Notes under the pieces: generated by a model
Told to the model about the DNA's origin: nothing
Databases searched by the model: none
Seen by the model: only the letters and a program-made list of their open reading frames with translations
Shown here: piece by piece, positions 10,566-21,474 of the stretch
Position numbering within the stretch: position 1 is the first letter of the stretch
How the letters are laid out: every line of letters begins with the position of its first letter
Made by a program: the position numbers and the translations under genes
NCBI GenBank assembly: GCA_032718475.1
Contig: JAUCBJ010005217.1
Span: 1-58,164, forward strand
Direction: 5' to 3'
Source of the DNA: Nemertoderma westbladi
Lineage: Eukaryota > Xenacoelomorpha > Nemertodermatida > Nemertodermatidae
Length of the DNA: 58,164 bases

Positions 10566-10920
10566 CGTACATAGACGTGAAGGGCAGCCCTAAACATCAG
10601 TTGGAGACAACACATGACAAACTCCGAGCTCTATGGTACTATACCGACCTGTATCAACCACCCTCAGTGAACGCAGATTAAGATTCAGTGGGCACTGCTG
10701 GCGAAGTAAAGACGAGGTCATACCAGATCTACTTTTCTGGCAACCAACTCATGAAAGCGAAGTCGTGGACAACCTGCCATAACATATATAGATCAACTTG
10801 AAAATGATACTGAACTTGGGAGAAACGAAATTGCGACAACTATGGAGAGTCTGGAAGCCTGGAAGGTTCTCATTTCCACTGTCCGAGTTCGCTCGACCTA
10901 CTTTAGTAGTAGTACATACA
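10566..10920 (+). pseudogene. RTE-like LINE 3' end, second subfamily
   Basis: Decayed C-terminus of an ORF2. A readable piece, GQPAITYIDQLENDTELG, matches the RGRP-TYVDQL--DTG motif typical of the end of RTE-like ORF2 proteins. Several stops and frame changes are present. It ends in TAGTAGTAGTACATACACAC, a tail like that of the neighbouring LINE copy. It differs in sequence from copy B at 10921, so two related subfamilies are juxtaposed. Confidence 0.7.
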
Positions 10921-11575
10921 CACAGGATGGTATGCTTGAGCATGTGGACGACTTCTGTTACCTGGGATCATGGATCCAGAAGTCAGGTGAGGACCTTCGA
11001 ATACGTAAGGGAAAATCGTGGGGAGCTTTGAATAGGCTTTCCAGGATGTGTAAGTCACAGAGAATTACACGGAAACTTAAGGTCCGATTATTTAGAGCAG
11101 CAGTAGTTCCAGTACTCCTCTATGGGAGTCCATGCTGAGCTCTAACTGCTGAGGATACCAAATCTCAGGATGGCACATTCACAAGATTGCTACGCCGGGT
11201 TCATTGTGTCAAGTACAATGCACACATCTCAAACCAGACACTATATAACATTGGAGGTGTCTCATTGGTTACCCCAAGCTTGACACTAGAACAAAGCCGC
11301 CTCCGCTTTGCAGGACATTGCTTTCGCCGTGAGGACCAGCCAGTGCATACTCTTGTACTTTGGCAGCTTCATGGAGTGAATAAGCATGGTGGACAGCCCA
11401 TGACATTCTTGAGACGCATCTTAAAGGATACTGGCCTTGAAGATGCCTATCAAATGTCATGGGTGATAGGGAGTTGTGGCGGCGCAATTTTGTCGACAAG
11501 CCGGCACAGCATTCTTAGAAATGCAGCTGCAATGCAGCATGCCGATCCTAGTAGTAGTAGACATACATACATCGT
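10921..11575 (+). pseudogene. RTE-like LINE 3' fragment, copy 2
   Basis: Carries the RT thumb and C-terminal tail of an RTE-like ORF2: VDDFCYLGSWI, AAVVPVLLYGSPC, then RLRFAGHCFRREDQP. It is 5'-truncated, with a stop at 11136-11138 and a shift into the frame that reads on from about 11187. The 3' tail is TAGTAGTAGACATACATACA. The frame then runs on through the 38-bp satellite, so the apparent 471-codon ORF from 11187 to 12602 is a composite of LINE, satellite and a second LINE, not one gene. Confidence 0.85.
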
Positions 11576-11608
11576 CCACAAGGTTGCATCGCCGACCGGC
11601 CTTGCAAC

Positions 11609-12029
11609 GCAACACCTCCAGAGCTCGCGATTACCCACACAACTCCCCAACACCTCCGGAGTTCGCGATCACCCACACAACTCCCCAACACCTCCAGAGC
11701 TCGCGATTACTCACACAACTCCCCAACACCTCCAGAGCTCGCGATCACCCACACAACTCCCCAACACCTCCAGAGCTCGCGATCACCCACACAACTCCCC
11801 AACACCTCCACAGATCGCGATCATCCACACAACACCTCCAGAACTGGCGATCTCCCGACAACCCCCCAACACCTCCAGAGCTCGCGATCACCAACACAAC
11901 TCCCCAACACCTCCAGAGCTCGCGATCACCAACACAACTCCCCAACACCTCCAGAGCTCGCGATCACCCACACAACTCCCCAACACTTCCAGAACTCGCG
12001 ATCACCCACACAACTCCCCAACACGGGCG
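11609..12029 (+). repeat. 38-bp satellite, array 1
   Basis: About 11 copies of a 38-bp unit containing CTCCCCAACACCTCC, GAGCTCGCGATCACC and CACACAA. Variants occur at the dinucleotide after GAGCTCG. It separates an RTE-like LINE end from an L2/CR1-like RT. Confidence 0.95.
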
Positions 12030-13034
12030 CGGTTAAATCCCGAAATATTGAGAAATTTCAGACCTGTATCTAATTTAATATATATTTCAAAACTTACGGA
12101 GAGGGCAATTGCAAACCAATTAATGAAACATATGGGGTTACATAAACTGCATAAACCAATGCAGAGTGCATACAGACCTGTGTACAGCACGGAAACAGCG
12201 CTCCTGCGAATTAGTAATGATATTCTCTGCGACATTGACAGTGGCTCTGCTGTTTACCTAATTATGTTGGATTTAAGTGCCGCGTTCGACACTGTGGAAC
12301 ATGTAAAATTACTGGATATACTGGAAAATGAAATTATGGTAAAAGGAATTGCATTGGAGTGGTTCAGATCATACTTGAAAGATCGTACACAACAGGTACG
12401 CATAGGAAATAATTATTCTAAACAAAAGACCCTAAAATATGGGCTACCGCAAGGTCCTGTGCTCGGTCCTATTTTATTCTCTATTTATACTCGATCACTC
12501 TCGAAAGTAATTGCTAAATACGGTATATCGTTCCATTTCTACGCTGATGACACACAAATTTATCTCACGTTCAAACCGGAAAACGGCACTGCAGCCAAAT
12601 AAAAAATGGAGCGTTGCTTGATCGATGTGCGTAAATGGATGACCGAACATTTGTTAAAGTTAAACAGCGATAAAACCGAAGGTCCTACTGTTACAATCGC
12701 GATTCGGAACCCAAATAGAGCATAACGAGATGAAAGTGTGTGATGACACGGTGGGATTCACTGACAAAGCTCGCAATATTGGATTTCTCATTGACTCCCA
12801 TTTAACATTCAGTAAACAGATAGCTAATACTGTACGTGGGGCTTTCTTTCATCTGCGTAAATTAGCAAAGATAAAGCGGTACCTGTCAAAAGATGATCTC
12901 GAAACGTTGGTTCACACATTTATTACAAGCAAATTAGATTATAATAATGCGCTCTATTATGGATTGCCTTCAGAATACATAACAAAATTACATTGCGTAC
13001 AGAATTCGGCGGCTCGACTAGTAGGGGGAGTAAA
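12030..13034 (+). pseudogene. L2/CR1-like LINE reverse transcriptase, copy 1
   Basis: Internal ORF2 segment beginning at NPEILRNFRPVSNL. It shows motif A (LDLSAAFDTVEH), motif B (GLPQGPVLGPILFSIY), the catalytic box (FYADDTQIYL) and the downstream L2/CR1-type segment (FHLRKLAKIKRYLS, TSKLDYNNALYYGLP, QNSAARLV). Stops at 12599 and 12723 break it. The motif-B Ser of the second copy (QGSVLGP) is Pro here. The 5' edge joins satellite directly. The 3' edge joins a different LINE at 13035 within GATCTTTCAGCTCC, making a chimera. Confidence 0.88.
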
Positions 13035-13910
13035 GATCTTTCAGCTCCACACAGATCAAGGATCTAGAGATTGCGTACCGTATAGTTCTCCGTGGTTTAT
13101 TGTATGTCGGTCCGTACGTGTCTAACTCGATAGTTTACTCAATGTTGGGTTGTCAAGAACTTGCAACTGAGGCATATCGCGAGTGCATCAGGATACTTCA
13201 TCGGCTTCATCATTGCCCAAACATCTTGCTGAACAAATTATTGCGATGTCTACTTCGGGAAAATGTCTACTTGTCTGATCCAACTCTCTATGCTGGTCTG
13301 GGTTCCGTCTTCAGTAAATGCCTTGCAAACTTCCCGGTTCCATCCATAAATTATCTTCTATCCAATAGATACTCGGCCAGATCAATCCTTGCTCGTCTCA
13401 ATTCCGGGGAGCTCTCCATAGAGGAACGCATGAGCAGTGACCACATTGCTGCTTGTCATAGCCTTAGTGTACCATTCTCAGTTCGTCACAGCTTGGTCTC
13501 ACAATATTTTGGTCTATAATATAATATTTCGCTTCACTCTTATTATTATATCGTTTTAATTATTTTTTGCTGGTTCATGAGTTCTTTAAATAGCCGTACC
13601 TTGTTGACGTGATTGCTTGTAGACAGTGATTATTTTAATCTTTCTACCCAATTGTGTGACTATATATTTTAAATTTTGCTGTGAAATAACTTGGATTGAA
13701 CTACCGACATAAGCATACGGTACTGTTCACTCTATTACGATGTTAATATCCAATTACTTTGCATTTATCAAATCATTTTTATATTGTATCGACGTTGTGT
13801 TGATTTTTTATATATTATGGTTACACGTCTGTCCAGCAAGTTTTAATTATAATGTGCATTCTATATTTTATTGTCGGCCTGTCCGAATTAAACTAATAAT
13901 AATAATAAAA
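13035..13910 (+). pseudogene. LINE-B 3' end, chimeric copy 1
   Basis: C-terminal ORF2 tail (YVGPYVSNSIVYSMLGCQEL to SLVSQYFGL, TAA near 13517) plus about 390 bp of 3' untranslated sequence ending in a (TAA)n tail. It is almost identical to the ends at 15919-16793 and 20600-21474. Only the last of these is attached to its own RT; here an L2/CR1-like RT precedes it. Confidence 0.85.
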
Positions 13911-14100
13911 CTCTCCCCAACACCTCCAGAGCTCGCCATCACCCACACAACTCCCCAACACCTCCAGAGCTCGCCATCACCCACACAACTCCCCAACACC
14001 TCCAGAGCTCGCGATCACCCACACAACTCCCCAACACCTCCAGAGCTCGCAATCACCCACACAACTCCCCAACACCTCCAGAGCATCATCTGAGACACAT
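13911..14100 (+). repeat. 38-bp satellite, array 2
   Basis: About 4.7 units following the TAA tail of the LINE. It ends at a broken unit (GAGCATCATCTGAGACACAT) that marks the junction of the 2884-bp tandem duplication. Confidence 0.93.
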
Positions 14101-14492
14101 TTGAGACACATCTCAAACCAGACACTATATAACATTGGAGGTGTCTCATTGGTTACCCCAAGCTTGACACTAGAACAAAGCCGCCTCCGCTTTGCAGGAC
14201 ATTGCTTTCGCCGTGAGGACCAGCCAGTGCATACTCTTGTACTTTGGCAGCCTCATGGAGTGAATAAGCATGGTGGACAGCCCATGACATTCTTGAGACG
14301 CATCTTAAAGGATACTGGCCTTGAAGATGCCTATCAAATGTCATGGGTGATAGGGAGTTGTGGCGGCGCAATTTTGTCGACAAGCCGGCACAGCATTCTT
14401 AGAAATGCAGCTGCAATGCAGCATGCCGATCCTAGTAGTAGTAGACATACATACATCGTCCACAAGGTTGCATCGCCGACCGGCCTTGCAAC
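14101..14492 (+). pseudogene. RTE-like LINE 3' fragment, copy 3 (duplicate)
   Basis: Duplicate of 11217-11608 at an offset of 2884 bp. It starts at the ISNQTLYNIGG part of the ORF2 tail; the thumb region is missing. A C/T difference from copy 2 changes Leu to Pro (LVLWQPHG). Confidence 0.88.
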
Positions 14493-14913
14493 GCAACACC
14501 TCCAGAGCTCGCGATTACCCACACAACTCCCCAACACCTCCGGAGTTCGCGATCACCCACACAACTCCCCAACACCTCCAGAGCTCGCGATTACTCACAC
14601 AACTCCCCAACACCTCCAGAGCTCGCGATCACCCACACAACTCCCCAACACCTCCAGAGCTCGCGATCACCCACACAACTCCCCAACACCTCCACAGATC
14701 GCGATCATCCACACAACACCTCCAGAACTGGCGATCTCCCGACAACCCCCCAACACCTCCAGAGCTCGCGATCACCAACACAACTCCCCAACACCTCCAG
14801 AGCTCGCGATCACCAACACAACTCCCCAACACCTCCAGAGCTCGCGATCACCCACACAACTCCCCAACACTTCCAGAACTCGCGATCACCCACACAACTC
14901 CCCAACACGGGCG
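14493..14913 (+). repeat. 38-bp satellite, array 3 (duplicate of array 1)
   Basis: Same variant order as array 1 at an offset of 2884 bp, including the divergent ACAGATCGCGATCATCC and CTGGCGATCTCCC units. It was therefore copied as part of the tandem duplication rather than expanded independently. Confidence 0.93.
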
Positions 14914-15918
14914 CGGTTAAATCCCGAAATATTGAGAAATTTCAGACCTGTATCTAATTTAATATATATTTCAAAACTTACGGAGAGGGCAATTGCAAAC
15001 CAATTAATGAAACATATGGGGTTACATAAACTGCATAAACCAATGCAGAGTGCATACAGACCTGTGTACAGCACGGAAACAGCGCTCCTGCGAATTAGTA
15101 ATGATATTCTCTGCGACATTGACAGTGGCTCTGCTGTTTACCTAATTATGTTGGATTTAAGTGCCGCGTTCGACACTGTGGAACATGTAAAATTACTGGA
15201 TATACTGGAAAATGAAATTATGGTAAAAGGAATTGCATTGGAGTGGTTCAGATCATACTTGAAAGATCGTACACAACAGGTACGCATAGGAAATAATTAT
15301 TCTAAACAAAAGACCCTAAAATATGGGCTACCGCAAGGTTCTGTGCTCGGTCCTATTTTATTCTCTATTTATACTCGATCACTCTCGAAAGTAATTGCTA
15401 AATACGGTATATCGTTCCATTTCTACGCTGATGACACACAAATTTATCTCACGTTCAAACCGGAAAACGGCACTGCAGCCAAATAAAAAATGGAGCGTTG
15501 CTTGATCGATGTGCGTAAATGGATGACCGAACATTTGTTAAAGTTAAACAGCGATAAAACCGAAGGTCCTACTGTTACAATCGCGATTCGGAACCCAAAT
15601 AGAGCATAACGAGATGAAAGTGTGTGATGACACGGTGGGATTCACTGACAAAGCTCGCAATATTGGATTTCTCATTGACTCCCATTTAACATTCAGTAAA
15701 CAGATAGCTAATACTGTACGTGGGGCTTTCTTTCATCTGCGTAAATTAGCAAAGATAAAGCGGTACCTGTCAAAAGATGATCTCGAAACGTTGGTTCACA
15801 CATTTATTACAAGCAAATTAGATTATAATAATGCGCTCTATTATGGATTGCCTTCAGAATACATAACAAAATTACATTGCGTACAGAATTCGGCGGCTCG
15901 ACTAGTAGGGGGAGTAAA
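14914..15918 (+). pseudogene. L2/CR1-like LINE reverse transcriptase, copy 2
   Basis: Duplicate of 12030-13034 at an offset of 2884 bp. Motif B reads LPQGSVLGPILFSIY, the usual form, so the Pro in copy 1 is the derived state. The same disabling stops (15483, 15607) are present in both copies, so the breaks predate the duplication. Confidence 0.88.
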
Positions 15919-16793
15919 GATCTTTCAGCTCCACACAGATCAAGGATCTAGAGATTGCGTACCGTATAGTTCTCCGTGGTTTATTGTATGTCGGTCCGTA
16001 CGTGTCTAACTCGATAGTTTACTCAATGTTGGGTTGTCAAGAACTCGCTACTGAGGCGTATCGCGAGTGCATCAGGATACTTCATCGGCTTCATCATTGC
16101 CCAAACATCTTGCTGAACAAATTATTGCGATGTCTACTTCGGGAAAATGTCTACTTGTCTGATCCAACTCTCTATGCTGGTCTGGGTTCCGTCTTCAGTA
16201 AATGCCTTGCAAACTTCCCGGTTCCATCCATAAATTATCTTCTATCCAATAGATACTCGGCCAGATCAATCCTTGCTCGTCTCAATTCCGGGGAGCTCTC
16301 CATAGAGGAACGCATGAGCAGTGACCACATTGCTGCTTGTCATAGCCTTAGTGTACCATTCTCAGTTCGTCACAGCTTGGTCTCACAATATTTTGGTCTA
16401 TAATATAATATTTCGCTTCACTCTTATTATTATATCGTTTTAATTATTTTTTGCTGGTTCATGAGTTCTTTAAATAGCCGTACCTTGTTGACGTGATTGC
16501 TTGTAGACAGTGATTATTTTAATCTTTCTACCCAATTGTGTGACTATATATTTTAAATTTTGCTGTGAAATAACTTGGATTGAACTACCGACATAAGCAT
16601 ACGGTACTGTTCACTCTATTACGATGTTAATATCCAATTACTTTGCATTTATCAAATCATTTTTATATTGTATCGACGTTGTGTTGATTTTTTATATATT
16701 ATGGTTACACGTCTGTCCAGCAAGTTTTAATTATAATGTGCATTCTACATTTTATTGTCGGCCTGTCCGAATTAAACTAATAATAATAATAAA
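15919..16793 (+). pseudogene. LINE-B 3' end, chimeric copy 2
   Basis: Duplicate of 13035-13910 at an offset of 2884 bp with a few substitutions (GAACTCGCTACTGAGGCGT against GAACTTGCAACTGAGGCAT). It ends in the (TAA)n tail and leads into array 4. Confidence 0.87.
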
Positions 16794-17178
16794 CTCTCCC
16801 CAACACCTCCAGAGCTCGCCATCACCCACACAACTCCCCAACACCTCCAGAGCTCGCGATCACCCACACAACTCCCCAACACCTCCAGAGCTCGCCATCA
16901 CCCACACAACTCCCCAACACCTCCAGAGCTCGCGATCACCCACACAACTCCCCAACACCTCCAGAGCTCGCAATCACCCACACAACTCTCCCCAACACCT
17001 CCAGAGCTCGCCATCACCCACACAACTCCCCAACACCTTCAGAGTTCGCGATCACCCACACAACTCCCCAACACCTCCAGAGCTCGCGATCACCCACACA
17101 ACTCCCCAACACCTCCAGAGCTCGCAATCACCCACACAACTCTCCCCAACACCTCCAGAGCTCGCCATCACCCATTTA
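16794..17178 (+). repeat. 38-bp satellite, array 4
   Basis: About ten units, with two 40-bp variants carrying an extra CT (ACTCTCCCC). The last unit runs into LINE-B at ATCACCCATTTACC with local microhomology. Confidence 0.93.
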
Positions 17179-18054
17179 CCAATTTCTGTCGATTTTCGTT
17201 TGCCTTCAGCTGCGGCTACCCCTACAATCAGTAACAGAAGATGTATTTCTAAGACTTTCCCAAAAATTAATTGGTCCAGAGCCACTAAAGATCAACTGTT
17301 TTCTTTCAGATCACAAGTAGAATGTAAAATATCTGAGCTTTATAACAATATCAATTCAGCTACAATAAACTGGATGGAGAGTGACCTCGATCATTTTTCT
17401 CAATCAGTTGAGTCAATTATACGCAGGTCTGCTTCTGACCATCTTCCATTTCAGAAGTTTAAGAGAAGATCCCTGAACTATCGTATAAGGTCCTCAACTT
17501 TGCTCGCACGATCTCGAACCACTCGCCAGCTTTATTCACTTTGGCAGGAAGAAGGTAAGCCACAGAACAGTGTCCATCACCGAGCTTATGTTGAGTCCAA
17601 ACGTTCTTTGCGACGATTAAAAAACTTTCTTACGCAGAAACATTGTGAATCACGCATTGCAGCTCAAGCCAAGGTGGCAAAGTCTAATCCTAAAAATTTT
17701 GGAACTATTTTAATTCAGGAAAAGGTTCAACTGATATTCCGTCAGTTACACAAGAAGCAATCTCTGTCAACCTACAGGATTCCCACAGTAGAGATCAGTT
17801 GTTTCAGGATTCTATTTCTATCTTAAAACCCTATTAAACCCGGGGGGGGGTCAATATGACCCCTTCCCCGTGGTTTTTTTATTATAATTCTGAAACAAAC
17901 GCAGTTGGAAATCTGAAATTTTATGACTTTTCCTAAAATTCTATGGTCTTCCTAGTAGTGAAAACCGTTTTCAAAAATATTGGGTACTTTTCGAGTTATA
18001 GCACCATTGTTTAACCCTACTTTTGGCACTTTTTTTTGAGACGTTTTTCGAAAA

Positions 18055-18870
18055 TTACATTTCATTAAATATGAATTGTAACATCCCTATTTTTGATTTA
18101 CACCGGTTTTTTGGTGTTAGAAATTGGATGGAATTCATATAAATTGATTTAGAAATTTCAAACTTGTTTTTTTCGGTGGGTGCCAAATTTTGGTGCCAGC
18201 ACCAAATTTTGAAATAAGTCAATTTTGTAAATTGATTGTTTGAAACTTGTTTTTTACGCAATTGGGGTTTTTTGGGGTTCTGGATTCGATGAAATATATA
18301 CGAGTTGCACCAAGCGTATCAAACTTGTTTTTTTCGGTGCTATGTGCAAATTTTGGTGCTAGCACGAAATTTTGAAAATCCATTCAATAGATAAAATTGT
18401 TTGTGACAATTTATTTCTTGCGTTTTAGAGGTTTATGGCTGTTCTGAATTCAATGGAAAATATAATTATTGAACTAGACATCTCAAGCTTGTATTTTTCG
18501 GATGTGGGTGCAAAATGTGGTGCTAGCACCAAATTTTGAAAACCATCAAATATATCAATTGATTGTGTCACCTTGTTTCTTGCGTTATACGGGTTTGTGA
18601 TGGTTCTGAATTCAATGGAATCAGTAAAATTTCATAAGAGTTATCAAACTTGTATTTTTCGCCGGTGGGTGAAAATTGTTGTGCCAGCACCAAATTTTGG
18701 AAAATATGCAAATTGATCAGTAGATAGTATCACCTTGTTTCTTGCGTTATACGGGTTTATGAGGGTCCTGAATCCGATGGAATCAATAAAAACAGCACTG
18801 GACATCGCAAACTTGTACTTTTTGGTGATGGGTACGAAATTTGGTGCTAGCACCAAAATTTGCCAAATTA
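18055..18870. repeat. Five 162-bp tandem repeats inside the TTAA element
   Basis: The phrase AACTTGT followed by T-rich CGGTG recurs at 18161, 18322, 18487, 18647 and 18809, a spacing of 161-165 bp. Each unit carries a near-perfect palindrome of type TTTGGTGCTAGCACCAAA. Copies are about 75-85% alike by eye. Subterminal repeats of this kind can be transposase binding sites; that role is inference. Confidence 0.8.
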
Positions 18871-19229
18871 CGCCGAAAAATAGAAGTAGCAATGATCTGG
18901 CATATTAGAAATGTATTCCATTAGAATCAGCGCCCTAGAAAACCTAAAAATAAGAATTTATAGCATCGTATAAGTGAATTAAAAATTTTGTGTTCTAACT
19001 GAAAAGTGCTGGTTACTTGTTTTTTCATTTTTTTCCTACGCATAGAGGACTAAACAGCCATTTATGGTAATCATATCATTTTTAAATATTTTCCAATGTA
19101 TTTTGCGCCCCAGAAAACCTGTATTGAAAAACAATTCGCCGAAAAATGTAACTATCAAATTTTGTGAAAATTGTGCACTACTTGTAATTTTGGTGCTGCA
19201 ATATTACCACTCCAATACATTTTTTTGAA

Positions 19230-19297
19230 AATTTTTTTTTTCGGTCGGATCCAGACTAGTGGTATCACTAGTCTGGATCCGACCGAAAAAAAAAATT
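19230..19297. repeat. Perfect 32-bp inverted repeat (hairpin)
   Basis: Two perfectly complementary 32-nt arms flank a 4-nt loop (GTAT). The arm runs through T10, CGGTCGGATCCAGACTAGTG and its complement. It lies 125 bp from the right end of the TTAA element. The perfect match contrasts with the decayed surroundings. Confidence 0.93.
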
Positions 19298-19363
19298 CGT
19301 ACAAACAAAATATCAGACGTTTTCGTTAATATTTGTAGATTTTAGAGGGAGGGGTCAATATGA

Positions 19364-19383
19364 CCCCCCCCCCCCCCCCCCCC
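19364..19383 (+). repeat. Poly-C tract
   Basis: Twenty consecutive C next to the subterminal palindrome of the TTAA element. The matching end near 17842 has a G run. Length is likely uncertain in any assembly. Confidence 0.9.
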
Positions 19384-21474
19384 GGTATTTGTACAGCATT
19401 TTATAGCCCGGTACTAATAGGGTTAAATGCCGAGTTAACTGCAGCTTGTGATTCGGCTACAGTGCCTCTCATCTCTGTTACTTCAATTAAGCGGTCTATT
19501 CTGGCTCTTTCCAGAGGGAAGTCTGCGGATTTCCATGGTCTCTGTATTGAACACATCTTAAATCTTAACTGTGACTTCATCTGTTCCATTATGGCTGATA
19601 TTGTAAACTCCTGTATCAGGCTTGGACATGCCCCTTGGTTTTTTGGAGACACAATCATCACGCATCTTTACAAAGGAAATAAGAGGGATATCAACTCACC
19701 CAGATCCTATAGACCTATAGCAACAGTGACAGTTTTTAGCAAAATATTGGAATCATTAATTCTTCAGGAATTCCTCTCGAAGTTAGATTTTATACCGGAA
19801 TCTCAGTTTGCTTATCAGACGGGCATCGGTTCAGATCTCATTATTTCAACGCTTCTTGAATCTCTGGATTACCAACGGCGAGCAGGTCGAACTGTCTTTG
19901 TCTGTAGCTTGGACATCTCTGGGGCATTCGATAACGTGGATTTCGTAGTCCTCTTTCGTGATCTTAAAGAGCACCTGAACCCTTATATTTGCAAAACTTT
20001 ACTCTCCCATTACCTGGCTACGGTTGTTTATTTAAGATTTGGGAACCTTATAGACTCCTTCGGCATCTCACTGGCCATGGGAGTTAAACAGGGCAGTCTC
20101 ACATCTCCAATTCTCTTTCTTTTCTACTCCCGCCATATTCTAGAACATTTGAAAGCAATAGATTTTGGAGCCGAATTAGCTCTTCTATGGTTTGGCTCCA
20201 TCGGGTACGCAGATGACGTTCTTCTGATGACCCATAGTCCGGATCAACTACATTCAGCAGTATCTATCGTACTTCAACAGCTAGGGCTGGCTAAGCTATC
20301 TGAGGAGGACAGTAAAACACGCTGGTCCTATTTGTTGGGCTCCAGTAGAAGTTTGGCCTCTATCCCTACTTTCCTGAAGTTTGGTAACAACTTAATACCT
20401 CAGAGACATTCATTTTTCTGGGTTTTCCAGTAATCATGCCATCCACAATTCGCTTTCAACAGTGTATACAGAAGCTCTATGGCGGACAGATTCCACAGAA
20501 ATGGTTGGACAGTTTGTCATTTAAGTGTACACACTGTGGGATACCTCTGGCGGACAATTGCCCTTCCTACTGTGATGTATACGTTACGATTTGGGTTGGG
20601 ATCTTTCAGCTCCACACAGATCAAGGATCTAGAGATTGCGTACCGCATAGTTCTCCGTGGTTTATTGTATGTCGGTCCGTACGTGTCTAACTCGATAGTT
20701 TACTCAATGTTGGGTTGTCAAGAACTTGCAACTGAGGCATATCGCGAGTGCATCAGGATACTTCATCGGCTTCATCATTGCCCAAACATCTTGCTGAACA
20801 AATTATTGCGATGTCTACTTCGGGAAAATGTCTACTTGTCTGATCCAACTCTCTATGCTGGTCTGGGTTCCGTCTTCAGTAAATGCCTTGCAAACTTCCC
20901 GGTTCCATCCATAAATTATCTTCTATCCAATAGATACTCGGCCAGATCAATCCTTGCTCGTCTCAATTCCGGGGAGCTCTCCATAGAGGAACGCATGAGC
21001 AGTGACCACATTGCTGCTTGTCATAGCCTTAGTGTACCATTCTCAGTTCGTCACAGCTTGGTCTCACAATATTTTGGTCTATAATATAATATTTCGCTTC
21101 ACTCTTATTATTATATCGTTTTAATTATTTTTTGCTGGTTCATGAGTTCTTTAAATAGCCGTACCTTGTTGACGTGATTGCTTGTAGACAGTGATTATTT
21201 TAATCTTTCTACCCAATTGTGTGACTATATATTTTAAATTTTGCTGTGAAATAACTTGGATTGAACTACCGACATAAGCATACGGTACTGTTCACTCTAT
21301 TACGATGTTAATATCCAATTACTTTGCATTTATCAAATCATTTTTATATTGTATCGACGTTGTGTTGATTTTTTATATATTATGGTTACACGTCTGTCCA
21401 GCAAGTTTTAATTATAATGTGCATTCTACATTTTATTGTCGGCCTGTCCGAATTAAACTAATAATAATAATAAA

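Larger units (their letters stand above)
17827..19422. mobile_element. TTAA-flanked non-autonomous DNA transposon (piggyBac-like)
   Basis: A 1596-bp insertion that splits the LINE-B ORF between ISIL and NAEL. TTAA flanks both sides (17823-17826 and 19423-19426). The ends are inverted: CCCTATTAAACCCGGG on the left against CCCTATTAGTACCGGG read inward from the right. Subterminal GGGGTCAATATGACCCC palindromes lie next to G and C homopolymers. TTAA targets with CCC ends are typical of piggyBac elements. The left end has two extra A between TTAA and CCC. No transposase ORF is present; the interior is made of 162-bp repeats and a hairpin. Confidence 0.72.
17179..21474 (+). pseudogene. LINE-B: 5'-truncated non-LTR retrotransposon, interrupted
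   Basis: The longest LINE copy here, in two parts (17179-17822 and 19427-21474) around a DNA element. It starts near the end of the endonuclease domain and continues through the linker (KINWSRATKDQLF, SDHLPFQKFKRRSLNYRIRS) into the RT. RT motifs are YRPIATVTVFSKILE, SLDISGAFDNVDF, GVKQGSLTSPILFLFY and the catalytic IGYADDVLL. The C-terminal tail and 3' UTR end in (TAA)n. A missing T near 17700 shifts the frame (KNF then W), and another shift lies near 20420, so it is inactive. The clade is unclear: TAA tails are known from I-like elements, but no RNase H is visible. Confidence 0.85.

Noticed and set aside
11187-12602. A 471-codon fusion gene
   Set aside because: It reads through three unrelated repeats (RTE-like LINE tail, satellite, L2/CR1-like RT) that happen to share a frame.
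19230-19297. Cloning-vector contamination, suggested by GGATCC and ACTAGT in the hairpin
   Set aside because: No vector sequence flanks it and the two sites are short; I keep it as a finding about the hairpin only.
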